Source: Microcebus murinus
Taxonomy: Eukaryota; Chordata; Mammalia; Primates; Cheirogaleidae
Reading direction: 5' to 3'
Assembly (NCBI RefSeq): GCF_040939455.1
Contig: NC_134122.1
Location: 29,667,501 to 29,731,500 of the forward strand
Length of the DNA stretch: 64,000 nucleotides
The position numbers and the translations under genes are program-made. The notes beneath the pieces are model-generated. The model was not told the DNA's origin, did not search any database, and saw only the letters and a list, made by a program, of their open reading frames with translations. This document shows positions 24,186 through 38,660 of the stretch, piece by piece (the first letter of the stretch is position 1; every line of letters begins with the position of its first letter).

Positions 24186-24629
24186 TCACTGAACGAAGGG
24201 TCTTCAGATGTTTTCGGTAGGGGGCTGGGACGGTGATGGAAGGAGGATGGTGGGTGGGTTTGGGCCCACCACCCCTTTCTAGCCAGAGCACCTGCCATTC
24301 GTCAAATGATTCAGTTGTTGGAAACAAAACGAAAAATGCTCTCAGGACTACCCAGCGCAGGAACCACACTGGCCTTTCCCCTTTTGCACCAGCGATCTAT
24401 TTTTTTTCACAAACAAAAACCATTCACAATTTTCATATAGGATGTGTTGCTTGATTAGTTTGACAGATAATCCCTAAAGAAACACCAGATGAATTAACTC
24501 TTTGGGTTAAAGTTTGAGATAATAAAATGAGGATATTAGCGTCGCCTATGTGGCCGGCCCAGGCATGTTGTCCCCACCACCCCAGGGGTGCTGCAGGGAG
24601 GACGGCTGTGGAGCCTTTGTATCTGCAGG

Positions 24630-24682
24630 GACAGAATCTCAGAGAAAGATTCTGAATCTCAGAAAGACAGAATCTCAGAGAA
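24630..24682 (+). repeat. Short direct repeat, 36-bp period
   Basis: gacagaatctcagagaa occurs identically at 24630-24646 and 24666-24682, with a related tctgaatctcagaaa between them. Confidence 0.9.
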
Positions 24683-25591
24683 CGTCGTAGGGGCACTGTA
24701 GGACCCCCCAGTTCAAAACCAACAGACAGCTGGCAGGCATACTTTAAAGAGCAGCAGTTCCAAACTGATCACTGACGTTGTTGTAAGACTTATTATGTTG
24801 GGGGGAAAATTCTCACAATTTCCTTTAAATAGGCAGCTTGTTATAGGGTAGTTGTTTTTTTTTTAATTTTTAATACGTCTTTAATACTTGGCTGAAAGGC
24901 TGGAGTTCAGGCAGAGAGAAACTTAATATGTTAAGAGCTTTGCCCTTTGAGAATCTGTCAGAAATGGAGAGAAAATATCGCAGAAGTTATAATCAGTGGG
25001 GAAAACAGGATTCCAACCATCCACCGTTCTCGGGCAGGACACCAGCGTCTCGGAATGAGGCTGCCTCTGCACACAGCCCTCGCTTTCGGAGATGAGAGGA
25101 GATGCCAGCAGCTCAGCCCGGCTGCTCCCGTGGTGGATGATCCTGGCCTTGGCCTTGGCCCTGGAAGCTCTTCTGAGGAGGGCACTGCCCTCTGTGGCCC
25201 CCGTTGTGTAGCGGCCTTACGGAAAGGGGAGAGGGGCACCACTTACAGAGTCTACACCTGGGCTGCTGCAGCCTGACGACTCAGGTCGGGGCTGGCTGAG
25301 GCCCAGCGAGTGCCAGGGGCCAGGTCGGGGCTGGAACCCGTGCCGTGCAGGTGCAGAGCAAGGTTTTCCCCTGGACCCCTCCTATCCTGATGTTAGTCAC
25401 CATCATCACTCAGGAAGATAGAAGCGCACTTTCTGTGTTCAGGTCCTTGCCAGACAAAATATTTTCTCAGTAAAATTTCTGGTTCTTTCAGCCTTGTTGG
25501 AAGTGCCAGGTTCTGAGCCTGTTGTCAGCTGTCCGACCTCCCATGACCTGAGATCTGGAGCAGCCCTTGGGTGTTTCCAGCAGGAGAGAAC
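24683..25591. other. Unique intronic sequence
   Basis: No element or gene recognised. A T-run lies at 24855-24864. Confidence 0.45.
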
Positions 25592-25804
25592 TTCTAGACC
25601 AGGTGTCCTCAAACTACGGCCCAAGGGCCACATGCCGGTGTTTTTGCCCCTTTGTTTTTTTACTTCAAAATAAGATATGTGCAGTGTGCTTAGGAATTTG
25701 TTCAGCGTGCGTTGGTTTTTTTAACTATAGTCCGGCCCTCCAACAGTCTGAGGGACAGTGAACTGGCCCCCTGTTTAAAAAGTTTGAGGACCCCTGTTCT
25801 AGAT
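25592..25804. mobile_element. Non-autonomous hAT transposon with 8-bp target duplication
   Basis: The element spans 25600-25796. Its ends, caggtgtcctcaaact and the reverse complement caggggtcctcaaact, form 16-nt inverted repeats with one mismatch. The flanks ttctagac (25592-25599) and ttctagat (25797-25804) are an 8-bp target duplication with one mismatch, diagnostic of hAT. Inside are cggcccaagggccac and tagtccggccctccaacagt. At 197 bp it has no transposase and looks like an internal-deletion derivative. The ends differ from the common MER5/MER1 types in this window, and their near-identity suggests a fairly young copy. Confidence 0.88.
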
Positions 25805-26159
25805 GGTTCTGAGGGGTCACCCTCCTTTGCCTTTCCCTGGGGGAGTTCTGGCTGGGCTGGGGGTGTTTTCGGTGGCGGCCGCCGCCTCGTTAGCACGCCT
25901 GAGACTGGCCAGTGGGCAGCACGTTGTGCAAGAAAGCAGCTGCTGCTTGACGGGGGACGTGCTCACCTCGCCCTCTGAACCCCCAGACAGAGAGGCCGTC
26001 GCTTCCAGGCCCTGGCCCCTGCAGGTGGACACACTGACCTCGAATGCAGAGGCTCCCGTGTCGCAAGGTTGTGTGATGGACACATTACATAACGTGTATT
26101 TCCATAACTGGGTGCATATGTGTTTTTTCCCATTAGAAGGATTTTAAAAGTTAATCTAT

Positions 26160-26560
26160 ATTGCAGTTTTTCCAATTAGATAATACATGCATATGGCAAA
26201 ATAATCAAATCCCTCCTCGTGGGCCCCTCCTGAGAACCAAGCACGGGTACAGATTTTTTTCTGTGTCCTTTTAGAGATAATCTCAGCCTATGCAAGCATA
26301 TGTGTAGATAAACATTGTTTGCACTTTGCTTTTTGGGTTGACTATATCTTGACGATCATACAATACACGTAAGACTGTAGATTTTTTAAGCATTGCAGAA
26401 TAATCCGTGAGCGGCTATGCCAACAGGGAGTTGCTGGACATGTAGGTTGTTGGTTCCAGGGTGTTTGCTCTTTATGGCTTTTTAATGCCTTTCAAATGTG
26501 GGCACCCTGTTTTTCCCTTCTTAAATGTGTCTTGTGACTCATGGGCCAAAGGGTCTGTAT
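26160..26560 (-). mobile_element. Old L1 3'-region fragment (reverse)
   Basis: atgcatatggcaaaataatc, then gcactttgctttttgggttg, tatatcttgacgatcataca and ttgctggacatgtaggttgt follow the reverse complement of the L1M 3' region, where 'tgatggacatttaggttgttt' is typical. Confidence 0.65.
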
Positions 26561-28178
26561 TTGAGTCCCCACCCCCACCTCCCTGAATGCATTACATTCC
26601 CCTGTTAATGTGTCATTATATTTGACACTTTGAGTATAGACAGGCTTGGTAGATAATAAAACAGTATTTGGCTTATGTTTAATAGCTGTCTCCTCCCTGT
26701 GCCTGAGAACGCCTTAGCGTCCTTCAGAGGTATTTGGTGATGCCACCCCCCCCTCCAAGGGACTCAGTCAAAATTGTGAGCCTTAAATCTGACCAGCCCG
26801 GTCTGGGGCGGTGGCAGCTCCACGAATTGGTGGCAGCTCAGCCTCTCCTCCTCGCTGTGCCAATCTGTTTCCGTGGTGGCGGGTGGCAGCACAGTGTTAA
26901 ATTTGGAGACCCCCATTGGTTTCCCATGCCGACCTGCATATGTCTTCGAGCGTGGGGCAGGGAGTGCGGTGGACCCCTGCCGAGTCCCCGACTGCCAGCA
27001 GCAAGTTGCCTCCGGTGAGCTGGTTCTGCAGCCCCGTGATCAAGGTGGGTCTGCCTCAGTCGGGCCACCTGTTTCAGCTTAGCCCGCCTCGCTCTGGCTT
27101 CCTGACCGGTCTGCCTAGGGAGGGGCGGATGGGCAGCCAAGGGGGACAGAGGGGCCTACAGACCCCGTGCCCTTCTGGCATCCTCCACAAAGTGTCCTCC
27201 ACTCTCCCCACCTGATGGGGGAAGGCTGGGGCCGGGGCTGGGACCCCGCAGTCACCTTGGTGCATGCAGCATCCTGCACCTGGCCGGCTGGAAGAAATCA
27301 GCAGATGCCCACTGACTGGGTGACCACCGCCCAAGGCTTCCATTCAGTGGAGGAAGCAGGGACCCTGTGGAAAGCAGTCCGTGTTCTTTTGTTTTTCTCT
27401 AAGTTTTCTGTGTCTGTGTGCGATTGGAATGAAACATCGACTTTTTTTCTTTTTTGTCATATTTCAATATTGGCTTTTTCTCCCCCTTCTCGAAGTCTCC
27501 TTTTATAACTTCTTCTGCTGCTGCTTAAATATAGATGTCGAAGTCCTCCTCCTTCCCAGATTGTTTATATTTCTGCGGAGCCTTCTGCTCGTCTGGGACT
27601 GCTCTTCTCTCCTCCCCACTCTACCACATTGGTCTCCGTTGCTCTTTTTTCCCTGCCTTCCCTTAACTGGGATGCGTTTCAAATGTGGTCTATCAAAATG
27701 TTCAGTGTTTCCCTCTTTTCTGCAATAGCTTTGACATCTGTTCTTGAATCCTAGCCCACGTTATTCTTTAGGACTTGTTTGCCCAAGGTTTACTTTAATG
27801 CCAGAAATACTAAGGGGAGAGTGTGGTGTGGTGGTTTCTCCCCCCATCGCTGGATTGTTAGGGTTTTCTCCCCCCTCCCCTCCTTTCTAAACTCTCTCCG
27901 ATTTCTGAGCTGACAGCACGCTGGATGTGTGTTCCAGCACTCTGTCATCCTGTCTGGCAGTGGCCCACCCCGTAGTGGCACTGACGAAGCGTTTACAGCA
28001 GGGCTTACAGACTTGCTGGGTTGTTTCCACCGAGAAGGCAGGCAGGTGGGACTCGGTGAGGTGGGCGGAGAGGGGTGGAGAGAGACTCTGCTCGCTTCCT
28101 GGAGGTCTGGTCTGGTGATGATCCCCGGCTTTGACCGTCCGAGCCTTTCTGCCGGTGCCTCATTGGGTTTCTGCTCTG
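26561..28178. other. Unique intronic sequence, partly pyrimidine-rich
   Basis: 27370-27730 is strongly pyrimidine-rich on the + strand, which creates long chance open frames. No family recognised. Confidence 0.4.
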
Positions 28179-28244
28179 CTCGGTCGTAGGGTGGTGTTCC
28201 CTGCCATTGAGAAACCACTCGGAGCAGCCACCTTGAATCTAAGC
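28179..28244 (+). repeat. Local direct duplication, copy 1
   Basis: It starts ctcggtcgtagggtggtgtt and contains ccctgccattgagaaaccac and ggagcagccacctt. The same string recurs with about 10% differences at 29074-29137. It matches no repeat family I know. Confidence 0.85.
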
Positions 28245-28699
28245 AGAATGTGCTGCCGTGTGTCTTTAGTCACTGAAGCGACTCAGCAAGAAAACAGGCC
28301 TTTTGGTGGCTACGGCAACGTGTCCCTGTCCTCCTGCTGTCAGCCTGGAGCACCATTCTGGGCCCATCTGCTGCAGGCTTGTTTGAAACAGATTCTCTTG
28401 GCAGCTCCTCCCAGAATTTCAGAGGCCAGGGCACGGGTTCTTGGATGTGCCGAGTGTCAGTTGGTTGTGCGTGGCAGAGGCCAAAGCCCTCGGGCCCTGG
28501 CAGGTCCTCTAGTACGGCACCCGCTCCTAGTGGTCCTTGGAGTTCCTGGGCGAGTAACACGATTTGAAAAAAACTGCTGCTTCCAGGTGCCTAATTTCCG
28601 AAAAGTTTACAAGATACTGGAAATAATTATTCTTGGAATTAACCTCTTAAAGGTCCCTCTTGAAAACTAGTAATAGGTTAATGGTCCCAAACATGCTTG

Positions 28700-28737
28700 G
28701 CTTAGAGGAAGCTCACAATAAGTATTTGTTGAATGAG
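28700..28737 (-). mobile_element. MIR/L2 tail
   Basis: cacaataagtatttgttgaa followed by tgag is the characteristic reverse MIR/L2 3' end. The Alu at 28748 inserted right beside it. Confidence 0.5.
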
Positions 28738-29073
28738 AACAAATCAAGGCTGGGTGTGGTGGCTCATACCTGTAAACCTAGCACTCTGGGAGACTGAAGT
28801 GGGAGGATCACTGGAGGCCCTGAGTTTGAGACCAGCCTGGGCACAAGCAAGACCCTGTCTCTACAAAAAAAGAAAGAAAGAAAAGTTAGCCAGGCATGGT
28901 GGTGCATGCCTGTTGTCCCAGCTACTCAGGAGGCTGAGGCAGGAGGACCACTTGAGCCCAAGATTTTAAGGTTGCAGTGAGCTAGGATAACCTCACTGCA
29001 CACTAGCTGAGGTGACAGAGTGAGACTGTCTCAATAAAAAAAAAAAAAGAAAGAAAGAAAGAAAACAAACCAA
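28738..29073 (+). mobile_element. Alu SINE with target duplication
   Basis: The body runs from ggctgggtgtggtggctcat at 28748 through tgcctgttgtcccagctact, aggaggctgaggcaggagg and ttgcagtgagctaggataac to a poly-A/GAAA tail ending near 29063. aacaaatcaa (28738-28747) and aacaaaccaa (29064-29073) form the target duplication. It is a complete dimeric Alu, moderately diverged. Confidence 0.95.
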
Positions 29074-29137
29074 CTCAGTCATAGGGTGGTTTTCCCTGCC
29101 ATTGAGAAACCACTTAGAGCAGCCACCTTAGATCAGC
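29074..29137 (+). repeat. Local direct duplication, copy 2
   Basis: It starts ctcagtcatagggtggtttt and continues with ccctgccattgagaaaccac and agagcagccacctta. It is the downstream copy of 28179-28244. It starts right after the Alu target duplication, so the Alu inserted at or near its left edge. Confidence 0.85.
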
Positions 29138-29487
29138 ACACACGGTCCCAGGCTCACACGTTGAAGGACAGCCAGGCAGAGTGCCCCGATAAGCGGGCAG
29201 AACTTAGCATAGGGACCAGCGCCCTCCCGGATAGCTGGAAGAGGTGCTTGTGAAGAACACATAGGAGCAGCTCCAGGGAGGGGTGTGCATTGGCCTGACT
29301 GGGTTTAGCAGGAAGATGTTTCTGCGTGTTCTGTTATAGGAGTAGAGTCATGCAGGGGGTGGGGGGTGCATGCAGGTGCGTGACGCACCAAGCGGGGCAA
29401 GTCTGGCTGTCTCAGACCAGTGCGCGTGGGCTGGATGGACTGTGTCCACCCCCTTCCTGCTGCCCCCAGCCCCTCCTCTGCCAGTGA

Positions 29488-32097
<2,610 letters not shown>

Positions 32098-32430
32098 TGC
32101 ACAGGGGTGCGTGTGGGGCTCTGACAGCACGTACGTGCGTGTGCATGTGTGTGTGTGTCTCCTGACAGCACATTGGGGGCAGGGCTCTGACAGTACGTGC
32201 GTGTGTGTGTGTGTGTGTGTCTCCTGACAGCACATTGGGGGCGGGGCTCTGACAGTACGTGTGTGTGTGTGTTTGTGTATGTGTGTGTGTCTCCTGACAG
32301 CACGTTGGGGGCAGGGCTCTGACAGTATGTGTGTGTGTGCACGTATATAGCTGCCAGTACATGAATGTGTGGGGCAGGTCTCTGACAGTACATGCGTGCA
32401 GGTGGGGGGCTCTGACAGCACATGTGGAGC
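32098..32430 (+). repeat. GT-rich minisatellite, 62-70-bp units
   Basis: gggctctgacag recurs at 32116, 32182, 32244 and 32314 (periods 66, 62 and 70). Each is followed by a variable (GT)n run, then tctcctgacagcac and ttgggggc. Degenerate units continue to about 32430. Unit length varies with the GT run, so copy number and length should both be polymorphic. It lies about 2.4 kb downstream of the CUX1 exon. Confidence 0.92.
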
Positions 32431-33140
32431 CTCAAAGTGAGTGCCTGGCCTGGGCCAAGAGGGGGTATTGAATCATCATTTGTTTGGGGTGTCAGTCTCG
32501 AGGAGCCTTGGTCACTTCCTCTGGCTGTGCCACTGCACAGGTTATTACATAACCAAGAAGCAGATTAACACTCACTGTGGAGGTAACACTTCTAGAAATT
32601 GCACATGTGAAAATGAAAGTCGCCCAGAGCTTCGTTCTGCAGGGTAAAAAAACCTGGCTTGTCGGCAGGGAAGACCTCCTGTTCCTTAGGGACAAGGCCC
32701 AGGATCCTCGAGGCCTCACGTGTGGTGGAGCCAGGGCCGGCGGTGTTCTTGCTGGCATCACACCAAGTGTGTCGGTTCCTGATGAAAATACCCAAGTCCC
32801 TGTTTGTTCTGAGAAGGGAGAAAATTTCCTCCTAGTGTCTCTTGAGTGTCTGACATGTCTAACATGTAGGATTAGACACCACCCGAGAGAATTCAGAGGT
32901 GAGTAAGGTTTAGTCTCCCATCAGGGAGTTCATATTCTGCTGGACTAGCCCTTCCCAGCAGCGACTGGGAAAGAAAGTTGGGCTGTGACAGGAGGTGTCT
33001 GGGACGGCCGGGCAGGGGTGCTGGTGGGCAGGTGGGCACCAAGGTGGCTAGAAGCCTTGAATGCTTTTTGTTTAGAATGAATTTTTTAAAGTTTCAATGT
33101 CAGTGTCGTTAGATGAATGCAGGTGTAGTCCCTTGGTATT
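32431..33140. other. Unique intronic sequence
   Basis: Nothing recognised between the minisatellite and the Alu monomer. Confidence 0.45.
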
Positions 33141-33300
<160 letters not shown>

Positions 33301-33406
33301 TATGTCTTTTTGATCCAAAGTTGTAGTTAATTTGAAGGAGATTGCAGTTATCCTATGAATAAAATTCTATACATTTTGTTTGAGTCAATCAAGAGTCCTT
33401 TGAGAA

Positions 33407-33790
<384 letters not shown>

Positions 33791-33889
33791 AATATTCTAA
33801 CTGAACATCCACTCCCTATTGAACTAAGAATCAGCGGTTGAACTTAGTAGGCAGTGGATATTTCTAGGGCGTCTTCTTTCCATGGTTAT

Positions 33890-34010
33890 TACTGCAGGTG
33901 ACTTTCCGGCCATGTGTATTTGGGCAAATTACTTACCTCCCAAAGTCTTAGTTTCATCATCTTTAAAAAAAGCAATGACAGGGCCCAGCTCACAGGGCTG
34001 CTGTGTGTGC
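33890..34010 (-). mobile_element. MIR SINE fragment (reverse)
   Basis: tgtatttgggcaaattactt, acctcccaaagtcttagttt and catcatctttaaaaaaagca match the reverse MIR phrase 'gggcaagtcacttaacctctctgagcctcagtttcctcatctgtaaa'. Confidence 0.75.
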
Positions 34011-34239
34011 ATGCGTGTGTGCATGTATGCGCACGCATGTGAAGGGCTCCACAGAGGCCTGGCACCTAGTGTCCAATCCAGTCTGTGTTGTAGTTCGTGT
34101 TAGCTTGGAGCACTCATTAGGTAACATATTAGATGCAGTTGATTCCTGCGCCTCAAAGCTAGCTTGGGGAACTTTTTAAAAAACAGGAACAGCTATAGGT
34201 AGTTTTTGGCTTAAAGTGTTTCAAAAGTTGGTTTGTAAT

Positions 34240-34400
34240 AAGACTTAATCATTTTACAAATATTTATTGAACACCTTCTATGTTGTAGACGGTTTGATTC
34301 TGGGGGCAAAACTCTATCACTGTTCTTAAAAAGTTTCTTATCTTTCTTACCAAGCAAAAAGAATGCAATCATATAGCATGTCAAGTGCTGGGATAATATG
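34240..34400 (+). mobile_element. L2/MIR-like fragment
   Basis: acaaatatttattgaacacc, ttctatgttgtagacggttt and gattctgggggcaaaact follow the L2-type phrase around 'tatttattgagcacctactatgtgccagg'. Confidence 0.55.
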
Positions 34401-35209
34401 CCTGGAATCTTCTTGCCATAGACTTTCCCCACAAAAGCCCTCTTATGGTGATGGTGATAAAAGTTGTCTGGATAAGCCAGATATGGCTCCGTGACCCTTA
34501 TTGTAGATAAACAGTCCTGTTTTCTGAGCTTTGGTTATTAACCTTTAAAATATCGGTGAATGTTAAAAACCCACTCCCCTGAGAAATGCACATGTTTGCA
34601 CACACTTACTGGCAGACCTTTCAGCATGCATCATGTGCCCCTGGTTTGGGACACATTTCCCTGGGCCCACAGTGTGATTTCAGTTTGCCACTCCAGGAGC
34701 ACCACGTGGGTCTCCTCCCTTCTCCTCCTCCTCCTCCTTGTGCCCCAGGACAGGAGGGGATCAAAGAGGGAGGTGGCTGGTGCTGAGCAGGGACCAGCTG
34801 TGCCCTGGCCCTGGGCTGGGTGCCGGAGACTAGCAGATGCATGGAGGGTCACATGGGGCTCCACAGGCTGGTGGCAGCTTTCTGGAAGCCTGGTGGTGGT
34901 AGAGCTGTGTGTATGGTGGAGGCCAAAAGCCTGTCTCCCACAACCCCCAGAGATGTCTCTTAGCCTTCTCATTCACCCTTTCCTTTTCTGTTGCTTTGAT
35001 CATAGGTTGAACTCTTGATCTCCTATGTGCGATCCCAGAGGTCTTTTCTGGCCCCAGGTGCCTGGGGATGGGCGAGGCCACAAGCGCCTGGAAACTGAGT
35101 TATTTCTGATGGGGCGCTGTGAGAAGGATCACTTCAGGGCTTCGTGATTCTGCCTGGAAATTGCTCTTCTGCTCAGTTAAATTTTAAGTTTGCTCCTGGT
35201 GCAAACATT

Positions 35210-35300
35210 TGTCTGAGGATCCCACAGCTACTTCTTGGCCAAGCCGGGACATGAACCCGTGCAGTCTGGCTCCTGAGCCTGTGCCTTAATGGGCTCCCTG
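35210..35300 (+). mobile_element. MIR 3' fragment
   Basis: cccacagctacttcttggcc, then gggacatgaacccgtgcagt and ctggctcctgagcctgtgcc is the MIR 3' third. Confidence 0.6.
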
Positions 35301-37576
35301 ACAGCGGGCGGCCAGAGCTAACCCAGATGCACTTTGTAAAGCCAGGGCCCCAGGTGAGGTCACGGGAGGTTGCAGGAATGCACTGCCTGTCACTTGCAGT
35401 CCCAGCTCACTGGCCCTGCCCTGGGGTGTTCAGGGGCCCGGGATGGAGTGAGTAAGCCCGTGTGGGGTCCTCCCTGGAGGAACTGGCAGCAGAGGCCTTG
35501 CTTCAGGACTGTGCCACTTAATGTGACGCTTGACTGTTAGGAAGGTGGTCTGCAGTGTCGGACTTGCTTCTAGGAAGAGCACAGGGGAAGTTATGTTTTG
35601 TTCTGCTGCTTTTCAGTTGGGGAAGAGCCATCCTTTATGCGGGCAAGAAAGGAGGAGAACTGCATTCCTGAGATGCAGTGATTTTATCATAAACCAGGCT
35701 CAGGGCTCATCCGTGTCACTTCAGCGGGCCCAGTCCTACCCCAGAATGTTTCTGGGTTGGCGTGGAGGATTTTGTTAGGTTAATTGGGCCCTTCGCTCTA
35801 TATGGCAAGCTGAACTGCAGCTAAAGGGCTCTCGTTGGTCACTGTTCCCCCTGACATATTTTTGCCTAAACATTTCTGGATCTCGGGAGCATTAATCCTA
35901 ATGACGCCTGGTCCACCGTGCTAGCAGTCTGTGTCTGCTTTCTGCGTCTGTCCTGCTCAGTGCTGTGACATCTCTCCCCTGTCTCTGGCCCCGACCGTTG
36001 GGGGCCCAGTTCCCTGTGGTCAGGACTGGGGATCAGCCGCCTCTTCCTCACTCGCTGTTTGCCCCAGGGAGGGGTCTTGGGCGTGATGCCAGGAGCAGCC
36101 ACCTAGGCCGAGACAGCTGACTCAGCATGCCCTGTTTGTGACAAGGGACACCCTCTCTGCTGCTCACGTAACTGCCGACAACTGGCTTTCATGTTCTGAG
36201 TCTCCCGGCATCTTAATTTGCCTTTTCTACCTCAGGCCTAGAGTGTCTTCCCATCTTTACATTCCTGGGTAGCTGGTGAAAGACCAGGCTCGGGAGCTGT
36301 CTTTGATGTGACCTGGAGAGATTTGTCAACTCCCTCCGGGCTCCCACCGGTGGGACGAGGGGCGGGGTCTCTTCTGTCCTCGAATCACCATCTCCCTGAC
36401 ACCGTCTCCCTGACACCTCAGCTGCTCCCTTCTTGCCGAGGTGAGGAGGTGAGGATGACAAAAGAATGGAAGACGCGAACATGACACCTCACTTTCACTC
36501 CCTGTGAGAAAGGGAGTCAGAAGGGTGGGGGTGGCGGAGGGTAGTAATATATAGTTGTGGCCTGGGCCCAGATGCATTTAGTCACTGCCTCAGCAGCCTT
36601 TATATAGACACTGCAGGAGTGACTCAGCCTGGAAAGAGAGAGTCACTTAAAAATAAAGTTGCGACTCCAGCGGACACGTGTGTGCAGGCTGCCCCCGGAT
36701 GGCGTCGCCGGGGCCTGGCGGGAGCCTGGTGGGCATCCCCAGGTAACTAGGGTGAGGGCAGTCGGGATGACCCCATTGTGGAATTGGTATGAGGATTCAG
36801 TGAGGTCACGTGTGATCCCTGAAACAGTGTCCTTTAAACCTGAAACAGTGTCCAGACTTTGTCAGCTACTCCTCAACAGGTTCACGGTAGCCACTGGACT
36901 CTCACCTCCTTGTTTTCAACAGATTTTGTTTCAAGTCTTCCTTAGAGTCTAAAACCACTTCGCCCAGCTTCATTTTCCTTGTGTCATGTTGGGCCCATTG
37001 AGTTGGAGTAATCAAAGGCATGCAGCACTGATTTGACAAACCACGGCCTTTAGAGAAGGGGACACACCAGGCTCGTCCTGGCAGGAAGGACAGTGACGGA
37101 GAAGGAGGTCTCTGAACTGGGAGGAAAGACTTGGGACCCAGGGTGGTCACACACTGGGGATGCGAACACCTCCCACCGCACAGCAGGCAGCAGATCTTGG
37201 GGACTTGGGGATCTCGCTGCAGCAGCTCTGAATCCACAGCACAGGTACTTTGTCCCACTTCTAAAGCCTGAGGGCCTGCGGGGCAGGAGCTGTGTCTCTG
37301 CCTGTTTATATTCAGCCCTGAGCCTTGAACGCCATGGCAACTGATGACTGCAGTTGAAAGGTTCTATGGCATTTATAGCCTTCACATAGAAAGTTTTCTT
37401 TCCGTAATAATTTTTTAAAAAATTAATTACATCGCTCTATAAGATTTATTTCTCAAACAGGCAGATAAATAAAACGTTATTTGATGATTCAGTTTCATTT
37501 TAATTTTTTGTGCAAAATTGAAAAAAAAATTTCAAGAATTGCCTTTCTTTGGCAGTTCCTCAAAAAGTTAAATGTG
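35301..37576. other. Unique intronic sequence
   Basis: Only small local duplications (for example tctccctgacacc twice near 36395-36420, and the 36818 repeat). No gene or transposon recognised. Confidence 0.4.
36818..36853 (+). repeat. 15-bp direct repeat, 21-bp period
   Basis: cctgaaacagtgtcc occurs at 36818-36832 and again at 36839-36853. Probably a small replication-slippage duplication. Confidence 0.9.
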
Positions 37577-37810
37577 GGCCAGGTGTGGTGGCTCACGCCT
37601 GTAATCCTAACACTCTGGGAGACTGAGGTGGGAGGATGGCTTGAAGTCAGGAGTTCCGAGACCAGTGTGAGCAAGAGGGAGACCTGGTCTCTACCCAAAA
37701 ATAGAAAAAATTAGCTGAGCGTGGTGGCACATGCCTGTAGTCCCAGCTACTCAGGAGGCCGAGGCAGGAGGATTGCTTGAGCCCAGGAGTTTGAGGTTGC
37801 TGTGAGCTAC
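37577..37810 (+). mobile_element. 3'-truncated Alu fused to L1
   Basis: It begins ggccaggtgtggtggctcac and proceeds through both arms (catgcctgtagtcccagcta, gaggcaggaggattgcttga) to gttgctgtgagctac. It then stops without its 3' end or poly-A tail and passes directly into L1 sequence. Confidence 0.9.
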
Positions 37811-38229
37811 CATATGGCTAGCACTTCCACTCCTAGGTGTGTACCCCAAGAACTGAAAACATGAACTCCCAAAACCTTGTACATGAATGTTCATTGTGAA
37901 ATTATTCAAAATAGCTCAAAAGTAAAAGGAATCCTGATGTCCATCAATGGATGAGCTGATTGTAAAAAGTAGTATACAATAGAATACTATTCAGCCAGAA
38001 ACAGGAATAAAGTACTTGGTACATGGTATAACATGGGTGGACCTTGGGCACATTGTGCTGAGTGGAAGAAACCTGACACAAATGCCACATGATTCCATTT
38101 ATATGAAGTGACTGGAACAAGCAAATCCATAGGGACAGAAAGTAAATTAGTGGTTGCCAGTGGCTGGGGAAGGGGAAATGGGGAGTGACTGATGATGGGT
38201 GTGGGGTTTCCTTTTGGGATATAAAAGGC
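37811..38229 (+). mobile_element. L1 3' end, first segment
   Basis: catatggctagcacttccac, then tgtacatgaatgttcattgt, gatgtccatcaatggatgag, actattcagccagaaacagg and tagtggttgccagtggctgg are in the order of an L1M-type 3' end. An Alu at 38230 interrupts it. Confidence 0.85.
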
Positions 38230-38530
38230 GGTCGGGCATGGTGGCTCATGCCTGTAATCCTAGCACTTTGGGAGGCTGAGATGGGAAGACAGCTTGAGGC
38301 CAGAAGTTTGAAACCAGCCTGGGCAGCATAGCAAGACCCCGTCTCTACAAAAAGTAGAAAAATTAGCCGGATGTGGTATTGTGTTCTTGTAGGCCCAGCT
38401 ACTTGGGAGGCTGAAGCAGGAGGATCGCTTGAGCCCAAGATTTTGAGGTCGCAGCAAGCTAGGATGAGGCCGCTACACTCCAGCCTGGTTGACAGAAGTG
38501 AGACCCTGTCTCAGAAAAAAAAAAAATTGT
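38230..38530 (+). mobile_element. Alu SINE nested in L1
   Basis: ggtcgggcatggtggctcat through gaaaccagcctgggcagcat, ggaggctgaagcaggaggat and cactccagcctggttgacag to a short A-run. It is a full dimeric Alu sitting between two contiguous pieces of one L1. Confidence 0.92.
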
Positions 38531-38660
38531 TCTGGAATCAAACAGTGGTGATAGTTGCACAACTTTGTGAATGTGCTAAATACCACTGAATTGTATGCTT
38601 TAAAAGGGTTTTATGGCATGTAAATTATATTTCAATAAAGCTGTTATTTTTTTTTTGAAA
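38531..38660 (+). mobile_element. L1 3' end, terminal segment
   Basis: ttctggaatcaaacagtggt, gatagttgcacaactttgtg, accactgaattgtatgcttt and tttcaataaagctgttat are the standard end of L1M-type elements, continuing 37811-38229. Confidence 0.88.

Noticed and set aside
27381..27728. 115-codon phenylalanine/leucine-rich frame
   Set aside because: A product of the pyrimidine-rich tract; no signal of a real membrane protein and no splice framing.
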